Shown piece by piece: positions 8,084-17,381 of a stretch of 64,000 nucleotides of DNA. Position 1 is the first letter of the stretch, and each line of letters begins with the position of its first letter. The DNA is from Terripilifer sp031921685. GTDB lineage: Bacteria > Pseudomonadota > Alphaproteobacteria > Rhizobiales > Beijerinckiaceae. Both the position numbers and the translations under genes were made by a program. The notes under the pieces are model-generated. The model was not told the origin of the DNA. It worked only from the letters and a program-made list of their open reading frames with translations, and did no database searches. Location: NCBI RefSeq assembly GCF_031921685.1, contig NZ_JAPDHU010000002.1:186001-250000 (forward strand). The letters are read 5' to 3'.

Positions 8084-9136
8084 TCACGCCACAATGGTGA
8101 TCGACGGTGCTCCTGCTTCTGCTCGACCGATAATCTTGGCGAAGGGGTAGCCGGCTGCCTGGATCTGGTGCAGCACATCCGATGCGACGTCCGGTGCGCA
8201 GGCGACCAGGAGACCGCCTGATGTTTGCGGGTCCGTCAGCAGATGCCGCTGCCAATCGGCATAGCCGACGGGCAGATTGACCTCGTGACCATAGCTTGCC
8301 CAATTGCGATGAGACGCGCCGGTGATGCAGCCTTCCTGCGCCAGGGCCGGCGCTGCGGCCAGGAAGGGCAGGTCGCCGGCGCGGATCGTCAGGCTCAGCT
8401 TTGAGCCGCGCGCCATTTCCAGCCCATGGCCGAGCAGGCCGAAACCCGTGACATCGGTGATCGCGTGGACCGTCTGATGGCGCGCCAGTTCGCTGCCGAT
8501 CCGGTTGAGCAGGGTGGTCGTGGCGATCATGTCGGTATAACCGCCGGGCGGCAGCCGATCCTTCTTGATCGCCGCCGAATAGATGCCGACGCCGAGCGGT
8601 TTGGTGAGGATGATGGCATCGCCGGCTTTGGCATCGGCATTGCGACGCACATGTTCCGGCCGGCAGGTGCCGATCACCGCCAAACCGTAGACCGGCTCCG
8701 GACAGTCGATCGAATGGCCGCCTGCCACCGGAATGCCCGCCGAAGCGCACACCGCCGAGCCGCCTTCGAGAATCTTGCGCACGGTTTCCGGTGCGATCTT
8801 GTCGATGGGCATGCCGAGAATGGCCAAAGCCATCACCGGCGTGCCGCCCATGGCATAGACGTCGGAAATCGCATTGGTGGCGGCGATGCGGCCGAAGTCA
8901 TGCGGATCATCGACCATCGGCATGAAGAAATCCGTGGTGGCGATGATGCAGGTGTTGTCGTCCACCTGCCAGACGGCGGCATCGTCGCCGGTCTCGATGC
9001 CGACGAGGAGCTGCTGATAGGGGTTGTGCTTGGGCGCCGACGACAGCAATTGCTGGAGCACCGAGGGCGCGAGCTTGCAACCGCATCCGCCGCCATGGGC
9101 CAGGCTGGTCAGTCGCACCTGGGGAACATTCATCAT
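8084..9136 (-). CDS. selD: Selenide, water dikinase (selenophosphate synthetase)
   Basis: 350 residues, the usual length. SelD makes selenophosphate from selenide and ATP, the selenium donor for tRNA-Sec. The glycine-rich active segment HGGGCGCK carries C18 and K21, matching the catalytic Cys/Lys pair; the nucleophile is cysteine, not selenocysteine. DDAAVW, TTDFFMPMVDD and NAISDVYAMGG are the metal and ATP motifs, and GFGLLGHG follows. GGAGAG lies just upstream of the double ATG. It stands 6 bp after a NifS-like desulfurase gene, implying one transcript for selenium activation, 3.5 kb from the plus-strand fdo-sel operon. Confidence 0.95.
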   Translation of the reverse strand: MMNVPQVRLTSLAHGGGCGCKLAPSVLQQLLSSAPKHNPYQQLLVGIETGDDAAVWQVDDNTCIIATTDFFMPMVDDPHDFGRIAATNAISDVYAMGGTPVMALAILGMPIDKIAPETVRKILEGGSAVCASAGIPVAGGHSIDCPEPVYGLAVIGTCRPEHVRRNADAKAGDAIILTKPLGVGIYSAAIKKDRLPPGGYTDMIATTTLLNRIGSELARHQTVHAITDVTGFGLLGHGLEMARGSKLSLTIRAGDLPFLAAAPALAQEGCITGASHRNWASYGHEVNLPVGYADWQRHLLTDPQTSGGLLVACAPDVASDVLHQIQAAGYPFAKIIGRAEAGAPSITIVA

Positions 9137-9142
9137 TCTCTC

Positions 9143-10303
9143 CTATGGAACGGATGTGAGGCGGGCAGGCGCGGTTTGGCGCACCTGCTGCCAGGCCGCG
9201 GTCAGATGCGCCGCGGCGGCGTCTATATCGCTGAGGGTGGTCAGGCGGCCGACGGACAGTCTGACGGCGCCGAGCGCCTGTTCGGGCGCAAGGCCCAAGG
9301 CGAGCAGGATGGCGGACGGGTCCTCGCGATCCGCATGACAGGCCGATCCGGTGGATGCGAAAACCTGCGGGCAGGCTTCCAGCAGCAGGCGGCCGGAGAC
9401 ATCGGGAAACAGCACGTTCAACGTATTGGGCAGGCGTTGCGTCGGATGCCCGGCGAGGAGGAGGTCGGGAATGTCGGCATGCAATTGCGCCAGCAATCGG
9501 TCTCTCATCTGCGTCATGTGAAGCGTCGTCGCCGAGAGTTTGGCCCGGGCGAGGCGACAGGCTTCGCCAAGGGCAACGATGAAGGCGACATTCTCCGTTC
9601 CCGGCCGCCGGCCATGTTCCTGCCCGGCGCCAACGAGGACCGAGGGCACATCGATGCCGCGCCGGACATAGAGAACACCGATGCCCTTCGGCGCATAGAG
9701 TTTATGCCCGGCAATCGACAGCAGATCGACGTCCATGGCATTCACATCCACGACGACCTTGCCGACCGATTGCGCCGCATCGGCATGCATCAGCGCGCCT
9801 TGCCCGTGGGCGACAGCAGCGATCTCGGCGATGGGTTGGATCGTGCCGATTTCGTTCTGGGCATGGATGACGCTCACCAGTGCGGTGTGGCTATCGACTA
9901 TGGAAGCGAACTGCTGGGGATCGACCAGGCCATCCGCTTCGGCATCGACGCGGCGGATGTCGTAGTCGTCCTGAGCTAACAGGGTGCAGCAGGCATCGGT
10001 GGCCGGATGCTCGATATTGGTAGTGACCACCGCATGCCGCGTCTGGTCATGCCGCGCGCCGGAGCGCAGAGCGATATTGCTCGCTTCCGTGCCGCCGCTG
10101 GTAAAGATGATTTCATCGGGCTCGGCACCGATCAGGCTTGCAACATGCGCGCGCGCCGTTTCGATAGCGATGCGGGCCCTTTGCCCGAGCGCGTAGGATG
10201 AAGATGGGTTGCCGTAGTCGCCGCGCAAATAGGGAAGCATCGCTTCCAGCACGTCGGGATCGACGGGGGTGGTGGCATTATAGTCGAGATAGACGGCTTT
10301 CAT
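9143..10303 (-). CDS. NifS-like cysteine desulfurase / putative selenocysteine lyase
   Basis: 386 residues, group I (NifS/IscS type). The PLP lysine is K201 in SIAGHKLYAPKG, and the cysteine nucleophile is C322 in FASTGSACHADRE. Members of this family remove S or Se from cysteine or selenocysteine. Its place between the TusA-like gene and selD suggests that it feeds selenium to SelD, as NifS-like enzymes are known to do in vitro. A housekeeping Fe-S role is less likely, because a full suf operon with its own two desulfurases is present at 56.6-63.5 kb. A sequence comparison with known selenium-linked desulfurases would settle this. Confidence 0.9.
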   Translation of the reverse strand: MKAVYLDYNATTPVDPDVLEAMLPYLRGDYGNPSSSYALGQRARIAIETARAHVASLIGAEPDEIIFTSGGTEASNIALRSGARHDQTRHAVVTTNIEHPATDACCTLLAQDDYDIRRVDAEADGLVDPQQFASIVDSHTALVSVIHAQNEIGTIQPIAEIAAVAHGQGALMHADAAQSVGKVVVDVNAMDVDLLSIAGHKLYAPKGIGVLYVRRGIDVPSVLVGAGQEHGRRPGTENVAFIVALGEACRLARAKLSATTLHMTQMRDRLLAQLHADIPDLLLAGHPTQRLPNTLNVLFPDVSGRLLLEACPQVFASTGSACHADREDPSAILLALGLAPEQALGAVRLSVGRLTTLSDIDAAAAHLTAAWQQVRQTAPARLTSVP

Positions 10304-10312
10304 CCGATGCTC

Positions 10313-10558
10313 TCAACGCTGTTTGACGATGCGGAAAATATAAAGCCGTTCGTGCTGGCTTTGGTCCGACAGATGATGGCCGGTCTGATTGACGAAATGA
10401 GGAATGTCGATGACCGTCAGCGGATCGGTGCATTCGAGCACCAGGGCACCGCCGACAGGCACGTTGCGCAAGGCTTTCTTGGCGCGCAGCACCGGCTGCG
10501 GGCAACGCACGCCGCGCAGATCGAGTACCATGTCGCCTTGATCGTTCATCTGGATCAC
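10313..10558 (-). CDS. TusA/YedF-like sulfurtransferase
   Basis: 81 residues, the family's usual size. The signature VRCPQPVLRAKKAL carries the CPxP cysteine that forms a persulfide. TusA-type proteins carry sulfur, and YedF-type members are often found with selD. The gene starts the TusA-NifS-SelD unit (10 bp before the desulfurase). It can therefore be read as a carrier between the desulfurase and SelD. That role is inferred from context, not shown by the sequence. Confidence 0.85.
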   Translation of the reverse strand: MIQMNDQGDMVLDLRGVRCPQPVLRAKKALRNVPVGGALVLECTDPLTVIDIPHFVNQTGHHLSDQSQHERLYIFRIVKQR

Positions 10559-10568
10559 GAAAGCCGCA

Positions 10569-10596
10569 CGGCGGGTATCAGGTGATACCCGCCGTC
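10569..10596 (-). terminator. Hairpin ending the transglutaminase transcript
   Basis: A perfect 13-bp inverted repeat (ACGGCGGGTATCA and its complement around GG) lies between the stop of the transglutaminase gene and the start of the TusA-like gene. The tail is GCGGCTTT, a weak U tract, so some readthrough into the selenium unit is possible. Confidence 0.55.
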
Positions 10597-10601
10597 TCTT
10601 G

Positions 10602-11696
10602 TCAAACGCTCACTTCCCGCGCCGTGATCGAATAGCGGAACGTGTCGGGATCGAGGCAATCGAGCCGCCCCGCCACGGTTTCCGCCTGCGGATACATCAG
10701 GAATTCCACCGCCGGCCCCTGGGCGCCAGGCAAAGCGATGTCGTGTCCGAAGTTATAGGCGAGCCAATTGCCCTCCCAAGCGCCGAACAGGGTGGCACGC
10801 GCCGCGGCAACCTTGGGGTCGCTGAGCGGCAGATTGGCCGGCGGTTCTTCCAGGGCGACTTTGCGCACGTCGGCGGGATCGACCGGCACCCAGCCGAGGC
10901 TCTCGAGATAGACTTCGGCGCGGCAATGCTGAGACTTGGTGATATTGGCGGAGCCGGCGCCAAGGCTCTTGTAGCCAAACTGCGAAGGAGCCGCGCGAAT
11001 GCCGTAGACATCCCGCGCCGGCAGGCCGGCGGCTCGGGCGAGGCCGACGTAGAGTGCATTGAGGTCGGCGCATTTGCCGGTGAGATTGCCGCTGGTCAAC
11101 ATGGCGGCGACATCGCCGATGCCGCAGCCGCGTGTCGAGGCATTGCGCGCGGTATTCTCGACCACCCATTCGAAAATGCGCCGAGCTTTGTCGATGTCGT
11201 TTGCCGCATTGCCGACGATCTTGTCGGACGTCTGCTTGACGATGCCGTCGGTCGGAATAAGGGCCGTTGGCCCGGTATAGAGCTTTCGATCGCTGTCGGA
11301 GAGGGCAGCCGCCTGGCCGGGCTTGCTCAGATCGATGGCGCGATCCTGCGTGGTGGCCGTGCTGACGATCTCGATGACGGGCGATTGGCCAGCGTCCCAG
11401 GTCACGTGAACGAAACCTGCCTTGTATTTCGCGTCGTGCTGCAAAGAGGCCGTGCCGTTGGTCGTCCATTTGCTGTCGCCGGATTTGAACCAGTCGGCCT
11501 CGTTGACGGACGGCACGGGAATCCAAGCCTGCACCTTGCCTTCCGGTTTGGCGATTTCGAGCTTGGTGACGATCTCGAATTTTCGCCACGTGCCGGGCTT
11601 GGGCGCGAAGCTCTGCGCGCGCGCAAAGCCTGGCATGGCGGCGACGGCCGTCAACGCGCCTCCGGCTTTCAAAAGATCACGGCGATGGTACTGCAT
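10602..11696 (-). CDS. Secreted transglutaminase-like cysteine protease domain protein
   Basis: About 364 residues from the ATG at 11696, chosen for the strong GGAGGGGAGC ribosome site upstream. The N-terminus is a Tat-like leader (HRRDLLKAGGALTAVAAMPG, then ARAQ). The transglutaminase catalytic triad is visible: Cys in GNLTGKCADLNAL, His in SQHCRAEVYLE and Asp in WVPVDPADV. Proteins of this type are predicted periplasmic proteases or amidases of unknown substrate. It overlaps the end of the TlpA-like gene by 20 bp, so the two are translationally linked. A partner in the maturation of the neighbouring periplasmic formate dehydrogenase is possible but unsupported. Confidence 0.85.
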   Translation of the reverse strand: MQYHRRDLLKAGGALTAVAAMPGFARAQSFAPKPGTWRKFEIVTKLEIAKPEGKVQAWIPVPSVNEADWFKSGDSKWTTNGTASLQHDAKYKAGFVHVTWDAGQSPVIEIVSTATTQDRAIDLSKPGQAAALSDSDRKLYTGPTALIPTDGIVKQTSDKIVGNAANDIDKARRIFEWVVENTARNASTRGCGIGDVAAMLTSGNLTGKCADLNALYVGLARAAGLPARDVYGIRAAPSQFGYKSLGAGSANITKSQHCRAEVYLESLGWVPVDPADVRKVALEEPPANLPLSDPKVAAARATLFGAWEGNWLAYNFGHDIALPGAQGPAVEFLMYPQAETVAGRLDCLDPDTFRYSITAREVSV

Positions 11697-12384
11697 GTTG
11701 CTCCCCTCCATTCGACAGTGAAGTCTCAAGTGCTGGGACATCGACCTCGTCCCATGGATAGTCGCTCTCGACGAACAAGCGCGGTTGCAGCCTGGCGTCG
11801 AGAATGTAGGTCGTCGGTAAAGCCGAAACGTTCCAGAAGCGGGCTACGCTGCGGTCGCGATCGAGCAGGACCGGGAAGTGCAGCGGCATCTTGTCGAGGA
11901 AGGTGCGGACGCGCGCTTCCGGTTCGGCGACGGAAATCGTCAGGACGCGGAGCGTGCCGGCGCGTTCGGCCAGCCGCTGCAGCGCGGGCAGTTCTACACG
12001 GCAGGGTTCGCACCATGTCGCGAAAAAGTGAACGATCACGGGGCGGCCATGCAGGTCGTTCAGGGCCGTCGCAACGCGATCGCTGTCTTCCAGCGTGAAG
12101 GCGGGCTTGAAATCCTGGGGGGCGGCGATGAGGCGAGGTGGGCTTTCACTTTGTGCGAAAGCGCTGACGCCAAGAACATTTAGCACCACTGCCGCAGCGA
12201 TCGGCAAGGCCCGTTGCGTCCAAACTTGTGCGCCCCGAACCTCGGGAGCCGTTGCTTGCGCCACGGCAACAGTGTGCCGGGCAATGCGCGCGACGGTCAA
12301 TGGAAATGTGAGGCCAACTGAGTCGTGTGCAGTGCGATAAAAAGGGATCGAGACGACCGCATGCCTGCAAGGACTTGCAGGCAT
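11677..12384 (-). CDS. TlpA/ResA-like thioredoxin-fold protein
   Basis: Up to 235 residues. The thioredoxin motif is HFFATWCEPCRVELPAL (CEPC), followed by the cis-proline segment VSALPTTYILD. A hydrophobic export signal (ALPIAAAVVLNVLGVSAFAQ) precedes the domain, so it works outside the cytoplasm as a thiol-disulfide reductase or exchange factor. The start is doubtful: the only ATG (12384) lies at the end of a perfect palindrome and gives a long leader before the signal, while an in-frame GTG at 12261 would give a normal signal peptide. The gene is divergent from fdoG. Confidence 0.8.
   Translation of the reverse strand: MPASPCRHAVVSIPFYRTAHDSVGLTFPLTVARIARHTVAVAQATAPEVRGAQVWTQRALPIAAAVVLNVLGVSAFAQSESPPRLIAAPQDFKPAFTLEDSDRVATALNDLHGRPVIVHFFATWCEPCRVELPALQRLAERAGTLRVLTISVAEPEARVRTFLDKMPLHFPVLLDRDRSVARFWNVSALPTTYILDARLQPRLFVESDYPWDEVDVPALETSLSNGGEQHAVPSP
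12361..12384. promoter_or_regulatory. Perfect 24-bp palindrome in the fdoG / TlpA intergenic region
   Basis: An 11-bp arm ATGCCTGCAAG and its exact complement flank a GA spacer. The near absence of a loop makes it a better DNA operator than an RNA hairpin. It sits at the possible TlpA start and about 230 bp before fdoG. No regulator can be named. Confidence 0.5.
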
Positions 12385-12416
12385 GGTCGAGGTGTCGCTT
12401 AGCGGCCTGCAAACTC

Positions 12417-12432
12417 ACCGTAAGTCTACGGT
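12417..12432. promoter_or_regulatory. Short inverted repeat upstream of fdoG
   Basis: ACCGTA, a 4-bp spacer and TACGGT, 185 bp before the fdoG start and about 33 bp from the larger palindrome. It could be a second site in the same control region. No convincing sigma-54 element (TGGCAC-N5-TTGC) is present here. Confidence 0.3.
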
Positions 12433-12580
12433 AAGAAAGACGATTCGAACGCTGCAAGTAGGACGAAAGTTTGTTTGTTCTCTTTCTAAGCTGTTTGACA
12501 GCTAAATGCTTCGCTCATAGGCTCGTTATCAGAACGAATTCAGTGGTCGCTGCCGAGGGGCCGCGCTGCTGGATTGGTGT

Positions 12581-12598
12581 CGTGTCCCCCCGGACACG
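12581..12598 (+). promoter_or_regulatory. Leader hairpin immediately before the fdoG ribosome site
   Basis: CGTGTCC, a CCCC loop and GGACACG form a 7-bp GC-rich stem that ends two bases before the AAGGAGG ribosome site at 12601-12607. It may affect translation initiation of fdoG. A 5'-UTR location is inferred, as the transcription start is unknown. Confidence 0.45.
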
Positions 12599-12615
12599 CG
12601 AAGGAGGACCCCGCG

Positions 12616-15600
12616 ATGAACATGGAGCTCTCGCGGCGCCGCTTTCTACAAGGCGCCGGTGCGGGTCTCGCAGGTACGACAATCGGCGCATTTGGATTTG
12701 GGGATGTTGAAGCTGCTTACGCGGCCGCTATTCGTCCCTTCAAGCTCGCCAACCTGACAGAGACGCGAAACACCTGTCCGTATTGCTCGGTGGCATGCGG
12801 CATCATCATGTATTCGAAGGGCGATTTGAAGAAAGGCGAAAAGGCCGACATCGTCCATATCGAAGGCGATGCCGACCATCCGACCAATCGTGGCACGCTC
12901 TGCCCGAAGGGTTCGGCGTTGCTCGATTTCGTCCATTCGGACACGCGCCTGAAATATCCGATGATCCGCAAGCCCGGTTCGGACAAGTTCGAGCGGGTGA
13001 GCTGGGATCAGGCGCTCGATCGCATCGCCCGTCTGTGGAAGGACGATCGCGATCAGAATTTCGTCGCCAAGAACAATGATGGCACGACTGTGAATCGGTG
13101 GGTCACCACCGGCTTCCTCGCGGCCTCGGCGACCACCAACGAAACGGCCTTCGCGACCTATAAGGTGGTGCGCAGCGCCGGGATGCTCGTATTCGACAAT
13201 CAAGCGCGGGTCTGACACGGCCCCACGGTGTCCAGTTTGGGCCCAACGTTTGGTCGCGGTGCGATGACGAATTCGTGGACGGATATCCGCAACACGGATC
13301 TGGTTGTCATCATGGGTGGCAATGCCGCTGAGGCGCACCCGTGTGGTTTCAAATGGGTGACGGAAGCGAAGGCCAATCGCGGTGCGAAGCTCGTCGTCGT
13401 CGATCCGCGCTTCACGCGCTCGGCCTCGGTGGCGGATTACTATGCTCCGATCCGGCAGGGCACCGACATCGCCTTCCTGCTTGGCGTGATCAACTACTGC
13501 ATGGCCAACGACAAGGTGCAGTGGGATTACGTCAAGGCCTTCACCAACGCGACCTATCTGGTCAAGGAGGGCTTCCAGTATCAGGACGGTCTGTTCACCG
13601 GCTATGACGAGGGACGGCGCGACTACAATCGCTCGACCTGGGATCTGGAAATCGGTCCGGACGGCTATGTGGTCGTCGACGACACGCTGCAGAACCCGCG
13701 TTGCGTCTGGAACATGTTGAAGGCGCATGTCGCCCAATACACGCCAGACCTGGTCTCGCGCATCTGCGGCACGCCAAAGGACAAGTTCGTCAAGGTCTGC
13801 GAGATGATCGCCGAGACGTCGGCGAAAAACAAAACCATGACGTCGATGTATGCGCTCGGTTGGACGCAACACTCCAAGGGATCGCAGAACATCCGCACCA
13901 TGGCGATGTTGCAGCTCATTCTGGGCAATATCGGTGTGCGCGGCGGCGGCATGAATGCCTTGCGCGGTCATTCCAACATTCAAGGTCTGACCGACATCGG
14001 CCTCATGTCGAACCTCATCCCCGGCTATCTGACGATACCGACGGAGCGGGAGACGACGCTCGACACCTATATGTCGACGCGCGGCTTCAAACCGCAGCGG
14101 CCCAACCAGATGAGCTTCTGGCAGAACTACAAGAAGTTCTTCGTCAGTTTCCAGAAGTCCATGTGGGGACCGGCGGCCACCGCCGACAATAACTGGGCCT
14201 ATGATTACCTGCCGAAGCTCGACGTGCCGGCCTATGACGTTCTGCGCGCCTTCGATCTGATGCATCAAGGCAAGATGAACGGCTACTTCTGCCAGGGCTT
14301 CAATCCGTTGCTCTCCTTCCCCAACCGGAAGAAGATCACGGCGGCGCTCTCCAAACTCAAGTTCCTGGTCACCATGGATCCGCTTGAGACGGAGACGGCG
14401 CGCTTCTGGGAGAACCATGGCGAGCACAACGACGTCGATCCGTCGAAGATCCAGACGGAAGTGATCCAGCTTCCCTCGACCTGCTTCGCCGAGGACGAGG
14501 GCGCGCTGGTCAATTCAGGTCGCTGGCTGCAATGGCACTGGGCGGGCGGCACCCCGCCGGGCGAAGCCAAGACCGACGCCTGGATCATGGCGCAGATCTT
14601 CCTGCGCGTGAAAGCGCTCTACCAGAAGGAGGGCGGCGCTTTCGCTGATCCGATCACCAATCTCTACTGGCCCTACAAGGACCCGAACGATCCTCTGCCC
14701 GAGGAACTCGCGAAGGAAATGAACGGCTATGTGGTGGAGACGGTGACCGACCCGAGCGACCCGACCAAGGTTCTGCTCGAGAAGGGCAAACAGGTGGCGG
14801 CCTTCGGCGTCCTGCGTGACGACGGCACCACCGCGTGCGGCAACTGGATCTATTCCGGTTCCTTCACCGAGGCGGGCAACAATATGGCCCGGCGCGACAA
14901 CAAGGATCCGGACGAGACGGGCGCCTATTCCAACTGGGCGTTCTCCTGGCCGGCCAACCGGCGCATCCTCTACAACAGGGCCTCCGCCGACCTTGAAGGC
15001 AAGGCTTGGGATCCGACGCGTAAGCTCATCGAGTGGGATGGCACGAAATGGGCGGGCTATGACGTGCCCGACATCGCGGTGAACGCCAAGCCGAGCGAAG
15101 TCGGCCCGTTCATCATGAACCAGGAAGGCACGGCACGCCTGTTCGCTCGTGGACTGATGCGCGACGGACCGTTCCCGGTCCATTACGAGCCGTTCGAGTC
15201 ACCGGTCCAAAACGTCGTAGCGCCGAAGGTGCGCGGCAATCCGGTGGCGCGCGTCTTCCGTGGCGACATGGAACAGTTTGGTGAATCGAAGGAGTTCCCC
15301 TATGCGGCGACCTCCTACCGTTTGACTGAGCACTTCCATTTCTGGACCAAACACGTGCGGCCCAATGCCGTCGTCCAGCCCGAATTCTTTGTCGAGATTT
15401 CGGAACAACTGGCGAAGGAAAAGGGCATCACCTCCGGTGGCTGGGTCCGCGTCTGGTCGAAACGCGGCTCGGTGAAGGCCAAGGCCGTGGTGACCAAGCG
15501 CATCACGCCGCTGACCTGTGACGGCAAGACCGTTCATGTCGTCGGTGTGCCGCTGCACTGGGGCTTCACCGGTGTCGCCAGGAAAGGCTTCGGGCCCAAC

Positions 15601-15696
15601 AGCCTGACGCCCTATGTCGGCGACGCCAACATCGAAACGCCCGAATACAAGGCGTTTCTGGTCGATATCGAGCCCATCTCCGGGCCGGTGGCATAA
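12616..15696 (+). CDS. fdoG: Formate dehydrogenase major subunit, selenocysteine-containing
   Basis: 1026 residues when the TGA at 13213-13215 is read as selenocysteine (residue 200). A simple ORF reading breaks the gene there, but both halves are in one frame and match FdnG/FdoG-type enzymes of about 1015 residues. A Tat leader (SRRRFLQGAGAG) sends it to the periplasm. C54, C57, C61 and C96 (NTCPYCSVACG, GTLCPKG) bind a [4Fe-4S] cluster, and the protein holds a bis-MGD molybdenum or tungsten site with Sec as ligand. It oxidises formate and passes electrons to FdoH and FdoI. The start at 12616 follows AAGGAGG closely. fdoH begins 11 bp after the stop. Confidence 0.95.
13213..13243 (+). promoter_or_regulatory. 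Selenocysteine UGA codon and candidate bacterial SECIS hairpin
   Basis: The UGA is followed at once by CAC GG as in known fdnG/fdhF recoding sites. GGCCC at 13219-13223 pairs with GGGCC at 13239-13243. An inner AC/GU pair leaves a GGUGUCCA apical loop with unpaired U residues on the 3' side, which fits SelB binding rules in outline. The fold was drawn by eye. Confidence 0.6.
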
Positions 15697-15707
15697 GGGA
15701 GACGAAG

Positions 15708-16643
15708 ATGTATCCTCCGCTTCCCAACCCCAAGACCACACCCTCGGCGCCCAAGCTGAGCGACAAAAATCTGGTCCGGCGGTCCGCTTCCAGCGTGCCG
15801 GCGGCCGAACCTCTCCAGGCGGTCGCGAAACTCATCGACACGTCGAAATGCATCGGCTGCAAAGCCTGTCAGACGGCGTGTCTCGAGTGGAACAATCTGC
15901 GCGAGGAAGTCGGCTTCAACACCGGCACCTACGACAATCCGCATGATCTGACCACGGCAACCTGGACCTTGATGCGTTTCACCGAATGGGTGAATCCGGA
16001 GACGCAGAACCTTGAATGGCTGATCCGCAAGGACGGGTGCATGCATTGCTCCGACCCCGGATGTCTCAAGGCCTGTCCGTCGCCGGGCGCCATCGTGCAA
16101 TATTCCAACGGCATCGTCGATTTCGTGAAGGAAAATTGCATCGGCTGCGGCTATTGCGTGAAGGGCTGTCCTTTCAACATTCCGCGCATCTCCAAGACGG
16201 AAGGCAAGGCGTATAAATGTACGCTGTGCTCCGATCGTGTGGCCGTCGGGCAGGGGCCGGCTTGCGCCAAGGCCTGTCCGACCCAGGCGATCGTCTTCGG
16301 TCCCAAAGAGGACATGAAGAAACACGCCGAGGAGCGTATCAAGGATCTGCAATCGCGCGGCTTTAAAAACGCCGGGCTTTACGATCCGCCGGGTGTCGGC
16401 GGCACGCACGTCATGTACGTGCTGCATCACGCCGATCAGCCCCAGCTCTATGCGAACCTCCCGAAGGATCCGACGATCAGCCCGATCGTCGAAATCTGGA
16501 AGGGCATGACCAAATACGCGGGTCTGGCGGTGATGGGTGCCGTCGCCGCGGTCGGTTTGCTGCATCATATCGTGGCGGGCCCCAACCGGGTCTCTCCCGA
16601 AGATGAAGAAGCGGCGAAACGGTTGGCTGAGAGGGGACAATGA
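15708..16643 (+). CDS. fdoH: Formate dehydrogenase iron-sulfur (beta) subunit
   Basis: 311 residues. Four ferredoxin-type cysteine groups carry four [4Fe-4S] clusters: CIGCKACQTAC, CMHCSDPGCLKACP, CIGCGYCVKGCP and CTLCSDR with a later CAKACP. A single membrane helix near the C-terminus (LAVMGAVAAVGLLHHIVAG) anchors it, as in E. coli FdnH. It conducts electrons from FdoG to the cytochrome subunit. Its last bases overlap the fdoI start (ATGA). Confidence 0.95.
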   Translation: MYPPLPNPKTTPSAPKLSDKNLVRRSASSVPAAEPLQAVAKLIDTSKCIGCKACQTACLEWNNLREEVGFNTGTYDNPHDLTTATWTLMRFTEWVNPETQNLEWLIRKDGCMHCSDPGCLKACPSPGAIVQYSNGIVDFVKENCIGCGYCVKGCPFNIPRISKTEGKAYKCTLCSDRVAVGQGPACAKACPTQAIVFGPKEDMKKHAEERIKDLQSRGFKNAGLYDPPGVGGTHVMYVLHHADQPQLYANLPKDPTISPIVEIWKGMTKYAGLAVMGAVAAVGLLHHIVAGPNRVSPEDEEAAKRLAERGQ

Positions 16644-17305
16644 GCAATTCAGAAATCGCCCCCGGCGACGCAGTCCATCCTGGCAACCCCGTCACCGTCG
16701 ACCGTTATACGGTCGGCGCGCGGATCAACCACTGGATCACGGCGGTCAGCCTCGTGCTGCTCGCTCTGTCCGGTCTGGCTCTCTTCCATCCAAGCCTGTT
16801 TTTCCTGACGGTCTTCTTCGGTGGTGGCGAATGGACCCGCACCATCCATCCTTGGATTGGCGTGGTTCTGTTCTTCAGCTTCCTCGGCCTGTTCTTCCGC
16901 TTCTGGAAGCTCAATCTGTGGAAGCGCGAGGATGGTACGTGGCTGGCGCGCGTGCGTGACGTGGTCGCTGGACATGAAGAAAAACTGCCGGAGGTTGGCA
17001 AATATAACGCCGGCCAAAAACTGGTGTTCTGGTCGATGTCGCTTCTGATCCTGGTGCTGATCACCAGCGGCATCGTGATCTGGGACCAATATTTCGGTCC
17101 TTATTTCACGATCACGCAGAAGCGCGTCGCCGTGCTGGTTCATGCCGTCACGGCGGTGGTCGCGATCAGTGTCTGGATCGTCCATGTCTATGCGGCGATC
17201 TGGGTGCGTGGCACCATCGGCGCCATGACCAGCGGCCAGGTGACCGGCGGTTGGGCTTGGCGGCACCATCGCAAATGGTTGCGCAATTTGGTGGCGAAAC
17301 ATTGA
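16640..17305 (+). CDS. fdoI: Formate dehydrogenase cytochrome b556 (gamma) subunit
   Basis: 221 residues with four hydrophobic spans (about residues 30-52, 68-90, 120-145 and 155-180) and histidines placed for two b hemes (RINHWITA near the start; HPWIGVVLF; VHAVTAVVAISVWIVHVYAA near the end). This is the standard FdnI/FdoI plan: electrons are passed to the quinone pool. The start overlaps fdoH by 4 bp. Confidence 0.93.
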   Translation: MSNSEIAPGDAVHPGNPVTVDRYTVGARINHWITAVSLVLLALSGLALFHPSLFFLTVFFGGGEWTRTIHPWIGVVLFFSFLGLFFRFWKLNLWKREDGTWLARVRDVVAGHEEKLPEVGKYNAGQKLVFWSMSLLILVLITSGIVIWDQYFGPYFTITQKRVAVLVHAVTAVVAISVWIVHVYAAIWVRGTIGAMTSGQVTGGWAWRHHRKWLRNLVAKH

Positions 17306-17312
17306 GGTAGAC

Positions 17313-17342
17313 GCGCCGCCGGCTGTCCGGCCGGCGGGGCGC
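17313..17342 (+). terminator. GC-rich intercistronic hairpin between fdoI and fdhE
   Basis: GCCGGC at 17318-17323 pairs with GCCGGC at 17330-17335, and the stem extends through GCGCC with a small bulge. No U tract follows, so it more likely stabilises the upstream mRNA or weakens readthrough than stops transcription completely. Confidence 0.4.
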
Positions 17343-17381
17343 CACACTGCACGTGGCCCGGAGGGTTCGTGAGGTTGAGAG

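Noticed and set aside
9143..10303. Housekeeping IscS for Fe-S assembly
   Set aside because: It is in one unit with selD and a TusA-like gene, and the suf operon already holds two desulfurases.
12574..15696. fdoG as a pseudogene or two separate genes split by a stop codon
   Set aside because: The stop is UGA in the conserved selenocysteine position, both halves share one frame, and selA, selB, selC and selD are present.
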